From the NCBI GenBank assembly GCA_033032865.1, contig JAWHQI010001217.1, positions 37,910 through 101,909 of the forward strand: DNA of 64,000 nucleotides. The letters are read 5' to 3'. The stretch comes from Dactylorhiza incarnata (taxonomy: Eukaryota; Streptophyta; Magnoliopsida; Asparagales; Orchidaceae). Made by a program: the position numbers and the translations under genes. Below the pieces are notes generated by a model, which saw only the letters and a list, made by a program, of their open reading frames with translations, had not been told where the DNA came from and ran no database searches. Positions 42,658-54,556 of the stretch are shown here, piece after piece. Position 1 is the stretch's first letter. Each line of letters starts with the position of its first letter.

Positions 42658-44016
42658 AATACCCCCATACTTAAGCTTTTGCTATTCCAGAGCAAAAACT
42701 AATTTATAAGTATGAGAAGAGTTTATAGGGCATTTCCAAAAAGATTTACTTCTAATTATGCACTTCAAATCTCAAAAAACTCATGTCAAAATAAGTTAAG
42801 AAATTAAAATTCAGATTTATAAGAAATAATTAATAATTCATAAATTGAAATGAGTAGAATAAATTTTAGTTTTGAAATTCTCTAACTAAATCTTCATAAA
42901 CAAAATTGCATTGAATTAAGCAAAATATTCCAAGATTAAAATTATAGAAACTTTACAATCATGAGAAACTTTTAGAAAACTACAAAATATTAACTATGCT
43001 CTCTCAATAATATGTTGGATAAACAAGTGAACTTGGCTAAATGGGGTAAAATTGGCATTGAAGAAGTTACTTTGTATATGGGAAATGATGAATTTTATCC
43101 TCTCATTTCCATTTTTTTTTAATTTCTTCTTCTTTTTATATCCCAAATGTATATGTTTAGGAGTGATGAATTTTATCCTCTCAACTCCATGCCATATAAT
43201 CTTTTGCTGATTTGGGTGCAAATGTTTAGGAATGATGAATTTTATCCTCTCATTCCATGACATATGATCTTTTCAAAATTTTTTATGCCAAACAATGGGT
43301 TTAATAAAAAGGTAGGAAAAAGGCTAAACAAATTCCAAAGGTACATTTTAAGAGCATAGAAAATAATTTGAGCAATCTACAAGAAACTATGAGTTCAAGG
43401 TAATATAAGTAAAATCTAGAGATATTTAACACAATTACTACAAAATTGAATTATGATATTTTAAAGAGAGAAAGTAAAACTAAGAAATATTCTAAACAAG
43501 TCAAAAAAATGAAAAACTCATTAAATCAAATTCATCTAAAATTTAAATCTAACATATTTTGAAGAGAAATATATGATTTAAAAATTCATAAAAAGAAAAC
43601 TCCTTAAAAGCCTATAAAGACAACTCATAATTAAAATTAATTTTGCATAAATGAAGTTTGGAGAAATTTAATAATACAAAATTTATTTTATTAGATTAAT
43701 AGTTTAATTTTTTTTTATTTTTCATATTTTTAAAACAAAATTGAAAAAGAAAACAAAGAAACATTTTTTTATGATTTTTAACATTTTTCGCAATTTTTTT
43801 TTTGAATTTTTTTTTTGAATAAAAATAAACAGATGAGCACACCCCCCCCATACTTAAAGGTAAACATTGTCCCCAATGTTTTTAAACAAGGATGAAAAGG
43901 CAAAAACAGGAAAATAAAATGCATAAAATAAAAGAAAAATTGCAAAAATATAAAGATAAGCAAGGGGTGCCTCCCAAGAGCGCTTTGTTTAAAGTCTTTT
44001 AGCTAGACGTTAAGGA

Positions 44017-44996
44017 TTAGCTAAAAGGATATTCAAATTGAAAATGCACAGGCAACTCCCTTAATTCACGCTGAGGTGAAAATGCCGAAAACTGTTGCCC
44101 GACGACTCCTCCGCTATAATCCTGATTCTTTTGTTCTCCGTTAGCGCGAAATTGTGAAGCCAAATTACCTATACATACCCTAGGTAATTTGGATTGATGG
44201 AGATGAGCGGCAAATGGATCGGTGAAGATGTTTGGTTGCAATGGCTCATCATCTACAAGAAAATTATTAGTATAAAAAGAATCAAGATTAAGCGAGTCAG
44301 AAAAATTTTCACAAGGAGGAGTTTCTTGTGAAAATACATGATTAAGCGCCGGTTGTTTATTTTCAAAAATAAACGAATTATCAGAAAAATGAATACCAAG
44401 TGGAGAAAATTCATGAGACACAATTTCTTCATGAATAATAATTTCATGAAAAAGAGAAGACAGGGCGGGCGAAGGAGAAGAAGAAAAATTTTCATTTTCT
44501 AATTCGTCCGGTGTCTCCATGACTTTGCGAAATTCTTGGTACAATTGTTCTTCTTGATCTTGAGAATAAACATTTAAAGTGGGAGAAATAACATTCGGAA
44601 AAATTTCAAGATCAGAAGAAGAACAAATCTGTGGAAAAGGCGAGGAAAGCAAATCATAATTGAAGGAATTTCTTTCTTCGCACTGAAAACTATCCGGGTG
44701 ACCTTTCCACCATGAATAATCAACATCAGAGTAAGAAGGAGATTCACTCAAAGCATTATTTAAAGAAAAATTATTTTCATCATAAAAATTATAATTTTCA
44801 TTATAAAAACTATAATTTTCATTAGAAAAATTAATTTGATTTCATTAGAAAAATGTTGAAATGAAAAATAGCATTCCTCACTAGAATGATGACCCCCACA
44901 AAAAGGACAGATAATTTAGCGCATTCGTGCGGCTTCCAAAAGAATGACTTTATTTTGAAGGTCGACAACTTTTGCGGCCAACTGCGATAACATCAT
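44017..44996 (-). pseudogene. D-family ORF with frameshift and stop (U7)
   Basis: A T is lost in TTTGATTTTCATT (near 44840), shifting the N-terminal third, and the codon before the zinc knuckle becomes a stop (ATTTAGCGC near 44917). An open frame remains at 44751-44017 (244 aa, acidic region only). Confidence 0.72.
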
Positions 44997-45136
44997 ATTT
45001 TTTGAAAAAGAAAAATAAATAAACGTTACCTAATAAAAGTGAATTTTAAAAGAAAAGGCAAAAAGAGAAATGGGGGTGGAGAAAGAGAATGATAAAAGTA
45101 ATAAAATTCACGCTTTCAAAATATCAACAAAAATAT

Positions 45137-45154
45137 TCCCCGGCAACGGCGCCA
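45137..45154 (-). other. Primer binding site, tRNA-Asp type (U7)
   Basis: Same 18-nt Asp-tRNA complement 6 nt from the LTR end. Confidence 0.9.
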
Positions 45155-45160
45155 AAAACT

Positions 45161-46978
45161 TGATAGCTAAAATTTAGGATATAAATAATTTTCTCCAAAT
45201 TCTATGAACTTTAGGCAAGAGCACCTATCGTTCATAGCATAGGATATTTAAAACAAATAAATATCAAGTGTCGTATTCCACGGGTTTTTGACTACTTCTA
45301 CTCATGCAAATTAATATTATTTTATCGAAATTAATATGAAGTTTTGAAAATAATTAAATAAAGAGAAACATTTGATCGGGAATCCTTCTAAAGTAAAATA
45401 TTTCATAAATCTAGAATTCGAAAGAAATCGATTTAGACAAACTTGACCGTGGAGGTTCCCAAAATATGATTGAGCCTCTCTCGAGAGAACTACCACCTAA
45501 CCTTAGGTTGATCGATTAAGACCCCTCGGCCAGTCGAAACCCCTAAGCTTGCTTTATGCGGTGAGCCCCACTATTGGATTTGACTCCAATCCGGAAGAAT
45601 TTCATCACCCTCTCTCGAGGAGTGCAAACAATTCTTTTTACTGATGAGCGATCTACCGTATTTACGGATCTCTCGATACACTAAAATATGGATCAAACTT
45701 GATTTTCATACACTAGAAATATGAAACCAATAATTGCAAATCATCGGTAAATCTTAGTTTCCAAATCCAAACTAAGAATAAAAGATTACGAAATATAAAA
45801 ACTTAGGAAATCATCCGATCAAATGCTATAAAATTAGTTAAACATGATTTAAAAAGAAGAACAATTTAATTTCTAAGAAAAGGAATAACACATACAAGAA
45901 ATAAAATTCTAAACTAAGAATTAAGAAGTGCAAGACAAGAAGTAAATTGCATAAAGAAAATACAATAAGAAAATGCTGAAAAAACTAATCTAAAAATGAC
46001 CCAATCTAAGCTAGGATCCGATTCCCAACACTTTGGCAGCAGCTGGCTTTTATAGATAGAAAATTGCTGAGTCACGCCCTTGGTCACGCCCGTGACCAAG
46101 GGCGTGTAAGCTGCGTAATTGCGTCTTGAAAGCCCGGGAACGTTGGGGAAGAAAAAACCGCCAAAATTAATCATTTCGACGGGTCACGGCCTCGGTCACC
46201 CCCGTGACCTAGGGCGTGACTTGACCGAATCTGGAAACGGCGGGAAACGGCGCGATCTGGAGTTATTCTGGCAGTTGCGGGAATGGTCACCCCCTAGGCC
46301 ATGGCCGTGACATGTAGTCACGCCCGTGACAGAGGGCGTGACATGACCGAGTCTGGAAACGGCGCGATCTGGAGTTATTCTGGCAGTTGCGCGTTGGGTC
46401 ACCCCTAGGTCATGGCCGTGACATGGACTCATGCCCGTGACCTGGGGCGTGTAGGCTGGAAATGATGTGGCGACGTGTTCTGGCAACTGGAAGATGGCTG
46501 GGTTGAGTCATGGCCGTGACTTGATGGCACGCCCTTGGTCATGGCCGTGACCGAGGGCGTGTAATACTAAATTAGGTTGGCGGCCTGATCAGGCAGCTGG
46601 AAGATGGCTGGGTTGAGTCATGGCCGTGACTTGATGTCACGCCCTTGGTCATGGCCGTGACCGAGGGCGTGTAATACTAAATTGGGCTGGCGGCATGATC
46701 AGGCAGCTGGAAGATGCCTAGGTTGAGTCATGGCCGTGACTTGAAGTCACGCCCTTGGTCATGGCCGTGACCGAGGGCGTGTGCTGAAGATTTTTGCAGA
46801 CTTGTCCCATTCTTTCCCCTGAACATGGCTGTGAGCTTGAATTTGCTATTAGCAGCCCCAGATTACCTGAAAACATAAAATAAAGCGAATTAGATATATA
46901 TTAAACTAAAATTATATAAAAACTAATTAATTACTACTTAAATACTATATAAAATTAACTATAAATAATGCACTATCA
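45161..46978 (-). mobile_element. D-family LTR of U7 (1818 bp)
   Basis: TGATAG/CTATCA ends; palindrome, TATA box and minisatellite present. Shares GATGCCTAGGTTGAG (near 46713) with the LTR of U3. Confidence 0.87.
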
Positions 46979-48392
46979 AATACCCCCATACTTAAGCTTT
47001 TGCTATTCCAGAGCAAAAACTAATTTATAAGTATGAGAAGAGTTTATAGGGCATTTCCAAAAAGATTTACTTCTAATTATGCACTTCAAATCTCAAAAAA
47101 CTCATGTCAAAATAAGTTAAGAAATTAAAATTCAGATTTATAAGAAATAATTAATAATTCATAAATTGAAATGAGTAGAATAATTTTTAGTTTTGAAATT
47201 CTCTAACTAAATCTTCATAAACAAAATTGCATTGAATTAAGGAAAATATTCCAAGATTAAAATTATAGAAACTTTACAATCATGAGAAACTTTTAGAAAA
47301 CTACAAAATATTAACTATGCTCTCTCAAAAATATCTTGGATAAACAAGTGAACTTGGCTAAATGGGGTAAAATTGGCATTGAAGAAGTTACTTTGTATAT
47401 GGGAATGATGAATTTTATCCTCTCATTTCCATTTTTTTTAATTTCTTCTTCTTTTTATATCCCAAATGTATATGTTTAGGAGTGATGAATTTTATCCTCT
47501 CAACTCCATGCCATATAATCTTTTGCTGATTTGGGTGCAAATGTTTAGGAATGATGAATTTTATCCTCTCATTCCATGACATATGATCTTTTCAAAAATT
47601 TTTATGCCAAACAATGGGTTTAACAAAAAGGTAGGAAAAAGGCTAAACAAATTCCAAAGATACATTTTAAGAGCATAGAAAATAATTTGAGCAATCTACA
47701 AGAAACTATGAGTTCAAGGTAATATAAGTAAAATCTAGAGATATTTAACACAATTACTACAAAATTGAATTATGATATTTTAAAGAGAGAAAGTAAAACT
47801 AAGAAATATTCTAAACAAGTCAAAATAATGAAAAACTCATTAAATCAAATTCATCTAAAATTTAAATTTAACATATTTTGAAGAGAAATATATGATTGAA
47901 AAATTCATAAAAAGAAAACTCCTTAAAAAGCCTATAAAGACAACTCATAATTAAAATTAATTTTGCATAAATGAAGTTTGGAGAAATTTAATAATACAAA
48001 ATTTATTTTATTAGATTAATAGTTTAATTTTTTTTTTTCATATTTTTAAAACAAAATTGAAAAAGAAAACAAAGAAACATTTTTTTATGATTTTTAACAT
48101 TTTTCGCAATTTTTTTTTGAATTTTTTTTTTGAATAAAAATAAACAGAAGAGCACACCCCCCCCCCCCCATACTTAAAGGTAAACATTGTCCCCAATGTT
48201 TATAAACAAGGATGAAAAGGCAAAAATAGGAAAAGAAAATGCATAAAATAAAAGAAAAATTGCAAAAATATAAAGATAAGCAAGGGGTGCCTCCCAAGAG
48301 CGCTTTGTTTAACGTCTTTTAGCTAGACGTTAAGGATTAGCTAAAAGGATATTCAAATTGAAAATGCACAGGCAACTCCCTTAATTCACGCT
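46979..48392 (-). mobile_element. D unit U8, internal region before element B
   Basis: AT-rich part with the longest G-run (about 13) and the last ~18 codons of the ORF (from 48392 down to the stop at 48337). Interrupted at 48392; ACGCT (48388-48392) is the target duplication of element B. Resumes at 60960. Confidence 0.87.
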
Positions 48393-48877
48393 TGTTTGTC
48401 CGGAAAGTCCGCGACCTCCTCTTGCTGTTCAAATTTTTCGGTCTCAGCGGTCTCAGTTTCGGTGACCGCCCAGATCGCCAGCTGCCTCCTCGACTGGAAT
48501 TTTCTAAGTGCCGAGCGGTCAGAGCAGTGTGAGACCGCCAGCTTAAGCGGTCTGATCGTTTTTGTTTTCTTTGTTATTTGTTTTCCATTTCCCTGCCCTG
48601 GCTCTCCTGTATCCCGGGCAGCCCGTAGTTTTCAGTTCTGCCCGTTTGGGCAGCCCCCTCGTCTATAAATAGAGGGGTAGGGGTACCAGAAAAAGGACTT
48701 TTTGGCTCCGGGGCTCCAGCTTACAACCTGTGTAAGCGGTCTCACTTTTTTGTGATCGCCTTTTCGTGATCGTTTTCCTTTTGTCTCAGCATCTTCTGTC
48801 TCAGTAACCTACACTTCGCAGTTTTCTCCCATCCCCCTTTAGTGTGAATTTTGGAGGTACCATTTTTGGCACCAACA
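48393..48877 (+). mobile_element. Element B 5' LTR (485 bp)
   Basis: Shorter than A's LTR because the 77-bp end duplication is absent. Upstream of the TATA box the sequence has diverged from A, yet GAYCGC/GCGRTC words remain at similar places (eight counted in 485 bp). Confidence 0.93.
48664..48671 (+). promoter_or_regulatory. TATA box, element B 5' LTR
   Basis: TATAAATA in the same context as in element A (CGTCTATAAATAGAGGGG). Confidence 0.7.
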
Positions 48878-48932
48878 GAACGAACACGCGACCTTCAGAT
48901 TCGAAGTGTTAGGTGAAATTCAGACTTTCAAG

Positions 48933-51900
48933 ATGGCTGATCGCCGTAGAGGTCGTCCTTTGCGATCTCCCTGTGTTCCCCCTTCCGATCACAATCCGTT
49001 AGAAGCGATGGAGCGCCGCTTCGAGCTTCGCATTGAGCAGGCTCTCCGCGAGGCCGCCCGAGCCAGGCAGGACGCTGCCGCTCTTCAGCAAGAGATCGCG
49101 CGGTCTCAGCAAGAGGCCGCTCGAGATCGGCAGGAAGTTGTCCGGACTCAGCAGGAGTCCGCGAAGCAGATCGAGGCCATGAACCAGGTTCTGGCCGCGA
49201 TCTCCCAGAAGATCCTTCCTCAATCCCCTCAGATCGCTACCCATGACCGCATGGCAAGCGGTCACCCTAGCGATCATCCCGTTTTCCAACCCGCAGCTCC
49301 TCAGCGATCTCAGCATGAGGAGTTTGCCGCCCGTCGAAATTCTTTCCGAGCCGCAGCCCAGGGGCCTCCGGCTCAGACCTTGAATTTTGAAGAAGGGTTT
49401 GCTTACCCTCAAGATCCTCCAGCTCCTTTTCTTCCTCCAGGACCTTCTGTTTTTGGGGAGCCTTCCCCCTTTACTGATGAGATTCGTCGGGATCCAATTC
49501 CTCATGGATTCAGAGAGCCCCGTCTTCCTGTGTATACAGGAGAGACCGACCCGATGTGTCATCTCCAAGCCTTCGAGTCTGCCGTTGCCCTCAGGACCAT
49601 TTCAGATGGAGTGAGGTGCAAGCTGATGGTTACCTCCTTCGATGGGTCAGCCATGGAATGGTTCTATAAGCTGCCAAGTCAATCTATCCCAAGCTTTGCC
49701 GCCTTGAGGCAAGAGCTCCTCCTGAGGTTCGCCACCGCAAAGAAAAGGAAGAGTGGTCCTGCGACCCTCTTCAAAATTAAGCAAGGGGACAACGAGACTG
49801 CAGCGCATTTCGTTGATCGCTTTCAGAAGGAGATCTTGGGAGTCAGAGACATGGATCCCGAGCTCTATATGGTGGCTTTGATCAGCGGCCTGCAGGAGGG
49901 TCCTCTGAAGTTTAAAGTCACAACCAAGGAACCTAGCTCCTATCAGGAGCTGATCAGCATTGCCAATCGCTACATAGAAGGGGAGATCAACAACCCCACC
50001 TATGTTAGCAACCTGACCAACAGAGCCACTCAAAAAGGCTCTGCAGGATTCTATCCTGCGGCATCTTCCTCAAAACCTCGGCAAGAGCTTCCACCTCCGG
50101 CCCCGAGAGGTAAGAATTACCGAAACAACCGCTTCAACCGAGGTAATCAATCTTTCCCACCTCAAAATTCATTTCTTCAAACCCCCGCTACTCCTGCTCC
50201 GCAAGTCACCCCCATCCACCAGATCCAGTATGCTCAACCTCCTATTCTACCCGTTCCTTCATTTTACAATGAATCCCAAGAGTCCTTCACAGACTTTGGT
50301 GTTCCTATGAATGAAGTGCTTCAAATCCTTCAGAAGCAGCCCTTTTTTAAGAGGCCAGCTCCGCTGAATTCAGACCCAAAAACCAGAAACCCCACTCTCT
50401 ACTGTGAGTATCACAGAGATAGGGGGCATTTGACAGAGGATTGTAGAGCTCTTCGCCTATTTTTAGAGAAGCTATTGAAGGAGGGAAAGCTCCGCGATCT
50501 CATTCAAAAGAATGACTCTGCCAAAGCTTCAACCTCCAAGGCCAAGGAGGTAGCAGAAGTTCACTGGGAGTGCGAAGAAGTAGATGATGTTGGCCATCTG
50601 GGCAACATCGGTTTTCCCAGTGAATGCGTGGACGCTAATGATGAAGGTGCCTTGGGCAACCTATTCTGCATCCATGGGGGTGCAGGGCCGGAGTCCTCGA
50701 GAAAGGCAAGTCTGAAGAGGGTTTACCAGTCAGAGGTTGCTGCTACCTCTTCGGCTCCGGTTCGAGGGACGGTCACTTTTGGAGATGAAGATCTTCCTCA
50801 GACCGCGAATCCCTTTGATGATGCAGTCGTCATCAAAGCTGTAATCGAAAATTATACAGTGGAAAAAATTCTAATAGATACGGGGAGCTCAGTCAATGTG
50901 CTTTTCAAGCCTGCCTTTGAGGCGTTAAAAATAGGTAAAACCCTCCTTTCAACTGAAGGCCCCCTCTATGGTTTTTCAGGAGAAAAGAAAGAGGTGGAAG
51001 GACTCGTCACCCTTTCTGTGGTTCTGGGAGGGATAGTGAAGTTGGTCAAATTCATAGTCGTTGATGCTCCCAGTAGCTACAACGCCATCTTTGGAAGACC
51101 CTTCCTAACTGCCTATCAAGCCATCGTCTCTACCTACCATCAAGCGGTGAAGTTCGCCTTGAACGGCAAACAACACCGAATCAGGAGCGACCCAAGGAAG
51201 GCCAGGGAATGCTATGTAAAGACGGTCAACATGATCGTATCCTCTCCTCAAGAAATCATGATGGCTGAATTAGTCGAAGCTCCTGAACGAGTTCCAGTTG
51301 CAGAAGAAATTGAGGAGGATGCAAGAGATGGAGTTCGCTTGGAACCTGCCCAAGCAACTCAGAAGGTCCAAATCAGCGAGGAAGATGAGGGCAAGAGCCT
51401 CTCCATCAACGCTGAATTATCTGAAGCTGACAAGGGCCAGCTCATCTTTTGTCTTCTGCAAAATTTAGATATCTTCGCTTGGTCGGCAGACGACATGCCT
51501 GGGGTGGATCCAGATGTTGCTTGCCATCACCTCAACATCAGCCCAAACGTCATCCCAATCCAGCAGAAGAAGAGGACTGTTGCAACCACCCTGGCTCAGC
51601 CTATCCGTGAGGAAGTGGAGAAGCTCCTGAGGGCAAAGTTCATCAAACCGATCCAATATCCTGAGTGGGTGTCAAACGTTGTAATGGTAACAAAGCCAGG
51701 TGGAAAGTGGAGGATGTGTGTCGACTTTACTAAGCTCAATAAAGCTTGCCCCAAGGATTGCTACCCCTTGCCTCGGATAGATTCCTTAGTAGATTCTGCG
51801 GTAGGTTATTCTTTTATGAGTTTTTTAGATGCGTTTTCAGGTTATCATCAAATCAGGATGCATAAACCAGATATTCCCCATACTTCATTCATCACAAATG

Positions 51901-54245
51901 ATGGTTGCTTTTGTTATCTCGTAATGCCTTTCGGGCTAAAGAATGCTGGAGCGACCTATCAGAAAATGATGGATACAGTGTTCAGAAGTCAAAAAGGAAG
52001 AAACCTCGAGGTATATGTTGATGATCTCTTGATAAAAAGTAAACTATTCTCTTCTCATCTTAGAGACCTCTCGGAAACCTTTGCAACCCTTCGAACTTTC
52101 AATATGAGGTTGAACCCGTTGAAGTGCGTTTTCGGGGCAAGTAAAGGAAAATTCCTGGGTCATCTCCTTACTCCAGAAGGGTTGGAACCCAATCCTGACA
52201 AAGTGAAAGCTATTCTGGAAATGCCACCTCCCAAATCCCCAAAAGAAATTCAGCAGTTGGGAGGAAGGATGGCAGGCTTAAGTCGCTTTATCTCCCGTTC
52301 AGGAGATAAGAGTGCGCCTTTCTTTAAAACCCTTCGAGGAAGGAGTAGGTTCGAGTGGACAAAGGAATGTGATGATGCTTTCACTCAGCTGAAGAAGCAA
52401 TTGACATCAACTCCTTTGCTTCAAAGCCCGCGAGAGGGGGAAAACCTATTTCTATATTTAGGAGTCGGAGCCGACGCCATAAGCTCTGTCCTGGTTCGAG
52501 AGGAGAAAAAGAAACAATTTCCGGTCTATTACGTGAGTCGAATCCTGAAGAATGCAGAGACTCGTTATCCTATTCTCGAAAAGTTGGCTTTAATGCTTAT
52601 AACTTCAGCAAGAAGACTAAGGCCATATTTTCAAGCTCACTCAATTTTAGTCGTTACTGATCTTCCATTGAAGAGTGTCTTGGAGAGGCCGGAGCATTCA
52701 GGCAGATTGGCAAAGTGGGCGATTGAGCTCAGTGAGTTTGACATATCTTATGTTCCAAGAATAGCAATCAAAGCTCAAGTCTTAGCAGACTTCATGGTGG
52801 ATGCTAAAGAAGTTGAGTCGCAGAAGGGGGTCGGAGTACCCCTTGCCTGGAAAATCTTCGTGGATGGAGCCTCAGGGAAAAATTCTTCCGGGGCAGGAGT
52901 TGTCTTAATCAACCCAAATGGAGTAAGGCTGGATCAAGCACTGAAGTTCTATTTTCAAGTAACAAACAATCAAGCGGAATATGAGGCTTTGCTAGCCGGT
53001 CTTAAGTTTGCCAGGGAACTGGGGATTGATGATGTCGAAGTTTTCACAGATTCTTTGGTGATGGATTCTCAAGTAAATGGGACTTTCGAGACTAGAGATA
53101 GTATCTTGAAGCAGTATTTGACTCTGGTAAAAATTGAGGTTGGGAAGTTCAAAAGCTTTACTATCAATCATATCCCAAGGGGTGAGAACGTGGAAGCAGA
53201 TGAGTTGGCAAAATTTGGGCTTCTTTCAGGGGGAACAACTTCGGAGTTGTTTCGCCCGGCAATTGAGGAAGGAGAGGTCATGGAGATTGATCAGCACCAG
53301 TCTTGGATGGATCCGTTTGTTCTTTATCTTTCAACTGGAGAGCTCCATTCTTCAATAAAGGATAGGAAAAGGTTTAAACGGAAAGCGGCTAACTCTTATC
53401 TTGTTGCAGGAGTGCTCTATAGGAGAACTTTCCTTTCACCACTAGCACGGTGTGTTTCGAAGGAGGAGATTCCAGCGGTACTTCAGGAGGTCCATTCTGG
53501 AGAATGTGGAAGTCACTCCGGAGCCAGGACATTGGAAAAAAGAATTCTAAGGCAAGGTTATTTTTGGCCTCAAATGAGGAAAGATGCGGAAAAATTTGCT
53601 AAGAAATGTGTAAAGTGCCAGAAGTTTGCTCCTCTCCAAAATCAGCCGGCTCAACAACTCAAGTCAATAGCAACTCCATGGCCATTTGCAGTTTGGGGAA
53701 TGGATTTGATTGGACCTTTCCCTATGGCAAGCGGGCAACGACGATATATTATAGTCATGATTGACTATTTCAGCAAATGGATAGAAGCAAAGGCATTGGC
53801 TAAAATTACCACTCAAGCCGTGAAAAACTTTATTTGGGGAGAGATAGTATGTCGACACGGGATTCCAATGGCAATCATCACGGATAATGGTTCTCAATTC
53901 AACAATTCAACTCTTATTAGTTTCTGCAAGCAAATTAGCATTGAGTTACGTTTCGCTTCCGTACATCATCCTAGAAGCAATGGGCAGGTAGAGGCCGCCA
54001 ACAAACTCATCATAAATCTCTTGAAAAAGAAGGTAGAAAACGTTAGAGGCAACTGGGCAGAACAACTACCTTCCGTCTTATGGGCCTTGAGGACGACTCC
54101 GAGTTCTGCTACTGGGGAAACTCCGTTCAAATTATCACACGGTTCCGAAGCCCTTATTCCGGTAGAATTTGAAGTGAAGAGCCAAGAGTATTATTGGCAC
54201 AACAAAATCAAATCGAGTGGATGGAAGAAAATGATGAAGAGTTAA
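48933..54245 (+). CDS. gag-pol: Element B Gag-Pol polyprotein, frame-broken near the C-terminus
   Basis: One open frame from ATG 48933 (MADRRRGRP; the frame extends upstream only to a GTG). Domains with residue numbers: coiled-coil N-terminus (~30-90), Gag core (~160-350), zinc knuckle CX2HX4HX4C (491-504), retropepsin DTG (649-651), reverse transcriptase (YVDD near 1028), RNase H, archaeal-type RNase H (WKIFVDGASG from 1306), integrase with HHCC finger and D1591, D1651, E1687 (D-35-E spacing). Gag and Pol share one frame, so no frameshift or stop regulates Pol level. One C missing at about 54182 (AGCC, where A has AGCCC) diverts the frame to a stop at 54243. The enzymes could also serve D and C (inference). 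Confidence 0.93.
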   Translation: MADRRRGRPLRSPCVPPSDHNPLEAMERRFELRIEQALREAARARQDAAALQQEIARSQQEAARDRQEVVRTQQESAKQIEAMNQVLAAISQKILPQSPQIATHDRMASGHPSDHPVFQPAAPQRSQHEEFAARRNSFRAAAQGPPAQTLNFEEGFAYPQDPPAPFLPPGPSVFGEPSPFTDEIRRDPIPHGFREPRLPVYTGETDPMCHLQAFESAVALRTISDGVRCKLMVTSFDGSAMEWFYKLPSQSIPSFAALRQELLLRFATAKKRKSGPATLFKIKQGDNETAAHFVDRFQKEILGVRDMDPELYMVALISGLQEGPLKFKVTTKEPSSYQELISIANRYIEGEINNPTYVSNLTNRATQKGSAGFYPAASSSKPRQELPPPAPRGKNYRNNRFNRGNQSFPPQNSFLQTPATPAPQVTPIHQIQYAQPPILPVPSFYNESQESFTDFGVPMNEVLQILQKQPFFKRPAPLNSDPKTRNPTLYCEYHRDRGHLTEDCRALRLFLEKLLKEGKLRDLIQKNDSAKASTSKAKEVAEVHWECEEVDDVGHLGNIGFPSECVDANDEGALGNLFCIHGGAGPESSRKASLKRVYQSEVAATSSAPVRGTVTFGDEDLPQTANPFDDAVVIKAVIENYTVEKILIDTGSSVNVLFKPAFEALKIGKTLLSTEGPLYGFSGEKKEVEGLVTLSVVLGGIVKLVKFIVVDAPSSYNAIFGRPFLTAYQAIVSTYHQAVKFALNGKQHRIRSDPRKARECYVKTVNMIVSSPQEIMMAELVEAPERVPVAEEIEEDARDGVRLEPAQATQKVQISEEDEGKSLSINAELSEADKGQLIFCLLQNLDIFAWSADDMPGVDPDVACHHLNISPNVIPIQQKKRTVATTLAQPIREEVEKLLRAKFIKPIQYPEWVSNVVMVTKPGGKWRMCVDFTKLNKACPKDCYPLPRIDSLVDSAVGYSFMSFLDAFSGYHQIRMHKPDIPHTSFITNDGCFCYLVMPFGLKNAGATYQKMMDTVFRSQKGRNLEVYVDDLLIKSKLFSSHLRDLSETFATLRTFNMRLNPLKCVFGASKGKFLGHLLTPEGLEPNPDKVKAILEMPPPKSPKEIQQLGGRMAGLSRFISRSGDKSAPFFKTLRGRSRFEWTKECDDAFTQLKKQLTSTPLLQSPREGENLFLYLGVGADAISSVLVREEKKKQFPVYYVSRILKNAETRYPILEKLALMLITSARRLRPYFQAHSILVVTDLPLKSVLERPEHSGRLAKWAIELSEFDISYVPRIAIKAQVLADFMVDAKEVESQKGVGVPLAWKIFVDGASGKNSSGAGVVLINPNGVRLDQALKFYFQVTNNQAEYEALLAGLKFARELGIDDVEVFTDSLVMDSQVNGTFETRDSILKQYLTLVKIEVGKFKSFTINHIPRGENVEADELAKFGLLSGGTTSELFRPAIEEGEVMEIDQHQSWMDPFVLYLSTGELHSSIKDRKRFKRKAANSYLVAGVLYRRTFLSPLARCVSKEEIPAVLQEVHSGECGSHSGARTLEKRILRQGYFWPQMRKDAEKFAKKCVKCQKFAPLQNQPAQQLKSIATPWPFAVWGMDLIGPFPMASGQRRYIIVMIDYFSKWIEAKALAKITTQAVKNFIWGEIVCRHGIPMAIITDNGSQFNNSTLISFCKQISIELRFASVHHPRSNGQVEAANKLIINLLKKKVENVRGNWAEQLPSVLWALRTTPSSATGETPFKLSHGSEALIPVEFEVKSQEYYWHNKIKSSGWKKMMKS

Positions 54246-54556
54246 AATGCAGCCTTGATTTAATTGATGAATTAAGAGACACTGCAATCATTAGACAGGA
54301 AGAGGTGAAAAGAAGAATGGCAAGGTTGTTCAATAAAAATGTAAGAACCAAAGAATTCGCTGTTGGAGATCTAGTCTTGAAGAAAGTAGATGCAGCAGCA
54401 AGAGCTGGTTCAGTTGGAAAGCTTAATCCGAATTGGGCAGGGCCGTTCGTGGTAAAGAATGTGCTTAAAAATGGTGCTTACCATCTCCAAACTTATGAAG
54501 GAGAAGTGTTGCCTCATTCCTGGAGCGGAGATGATCTTAAGCTTTTCTTCTCTTAA
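54194..54556 (+). pseudogene. pol: Element B integrase C-terminal tail, out of frame
   Basis: Carries on the polyprotein after the frameshift in another frame to the natural stop (DDLKLFFS), as in element A. It includes the basic region KNVRTKEFAVGDLVLKK. Not expressed unless the frame is restored or slipped. Confidence 0.85.

Larger units (their letters stand above)
42658..45160 (-). mobile_element. D unit U7, internal region (2503 bp)
   Basis: Standard layout; primer site 45137-45154, broken ORF, G-run of eight, AT-rich non-coding DNA 42670-43970. Confidence 0.87.
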
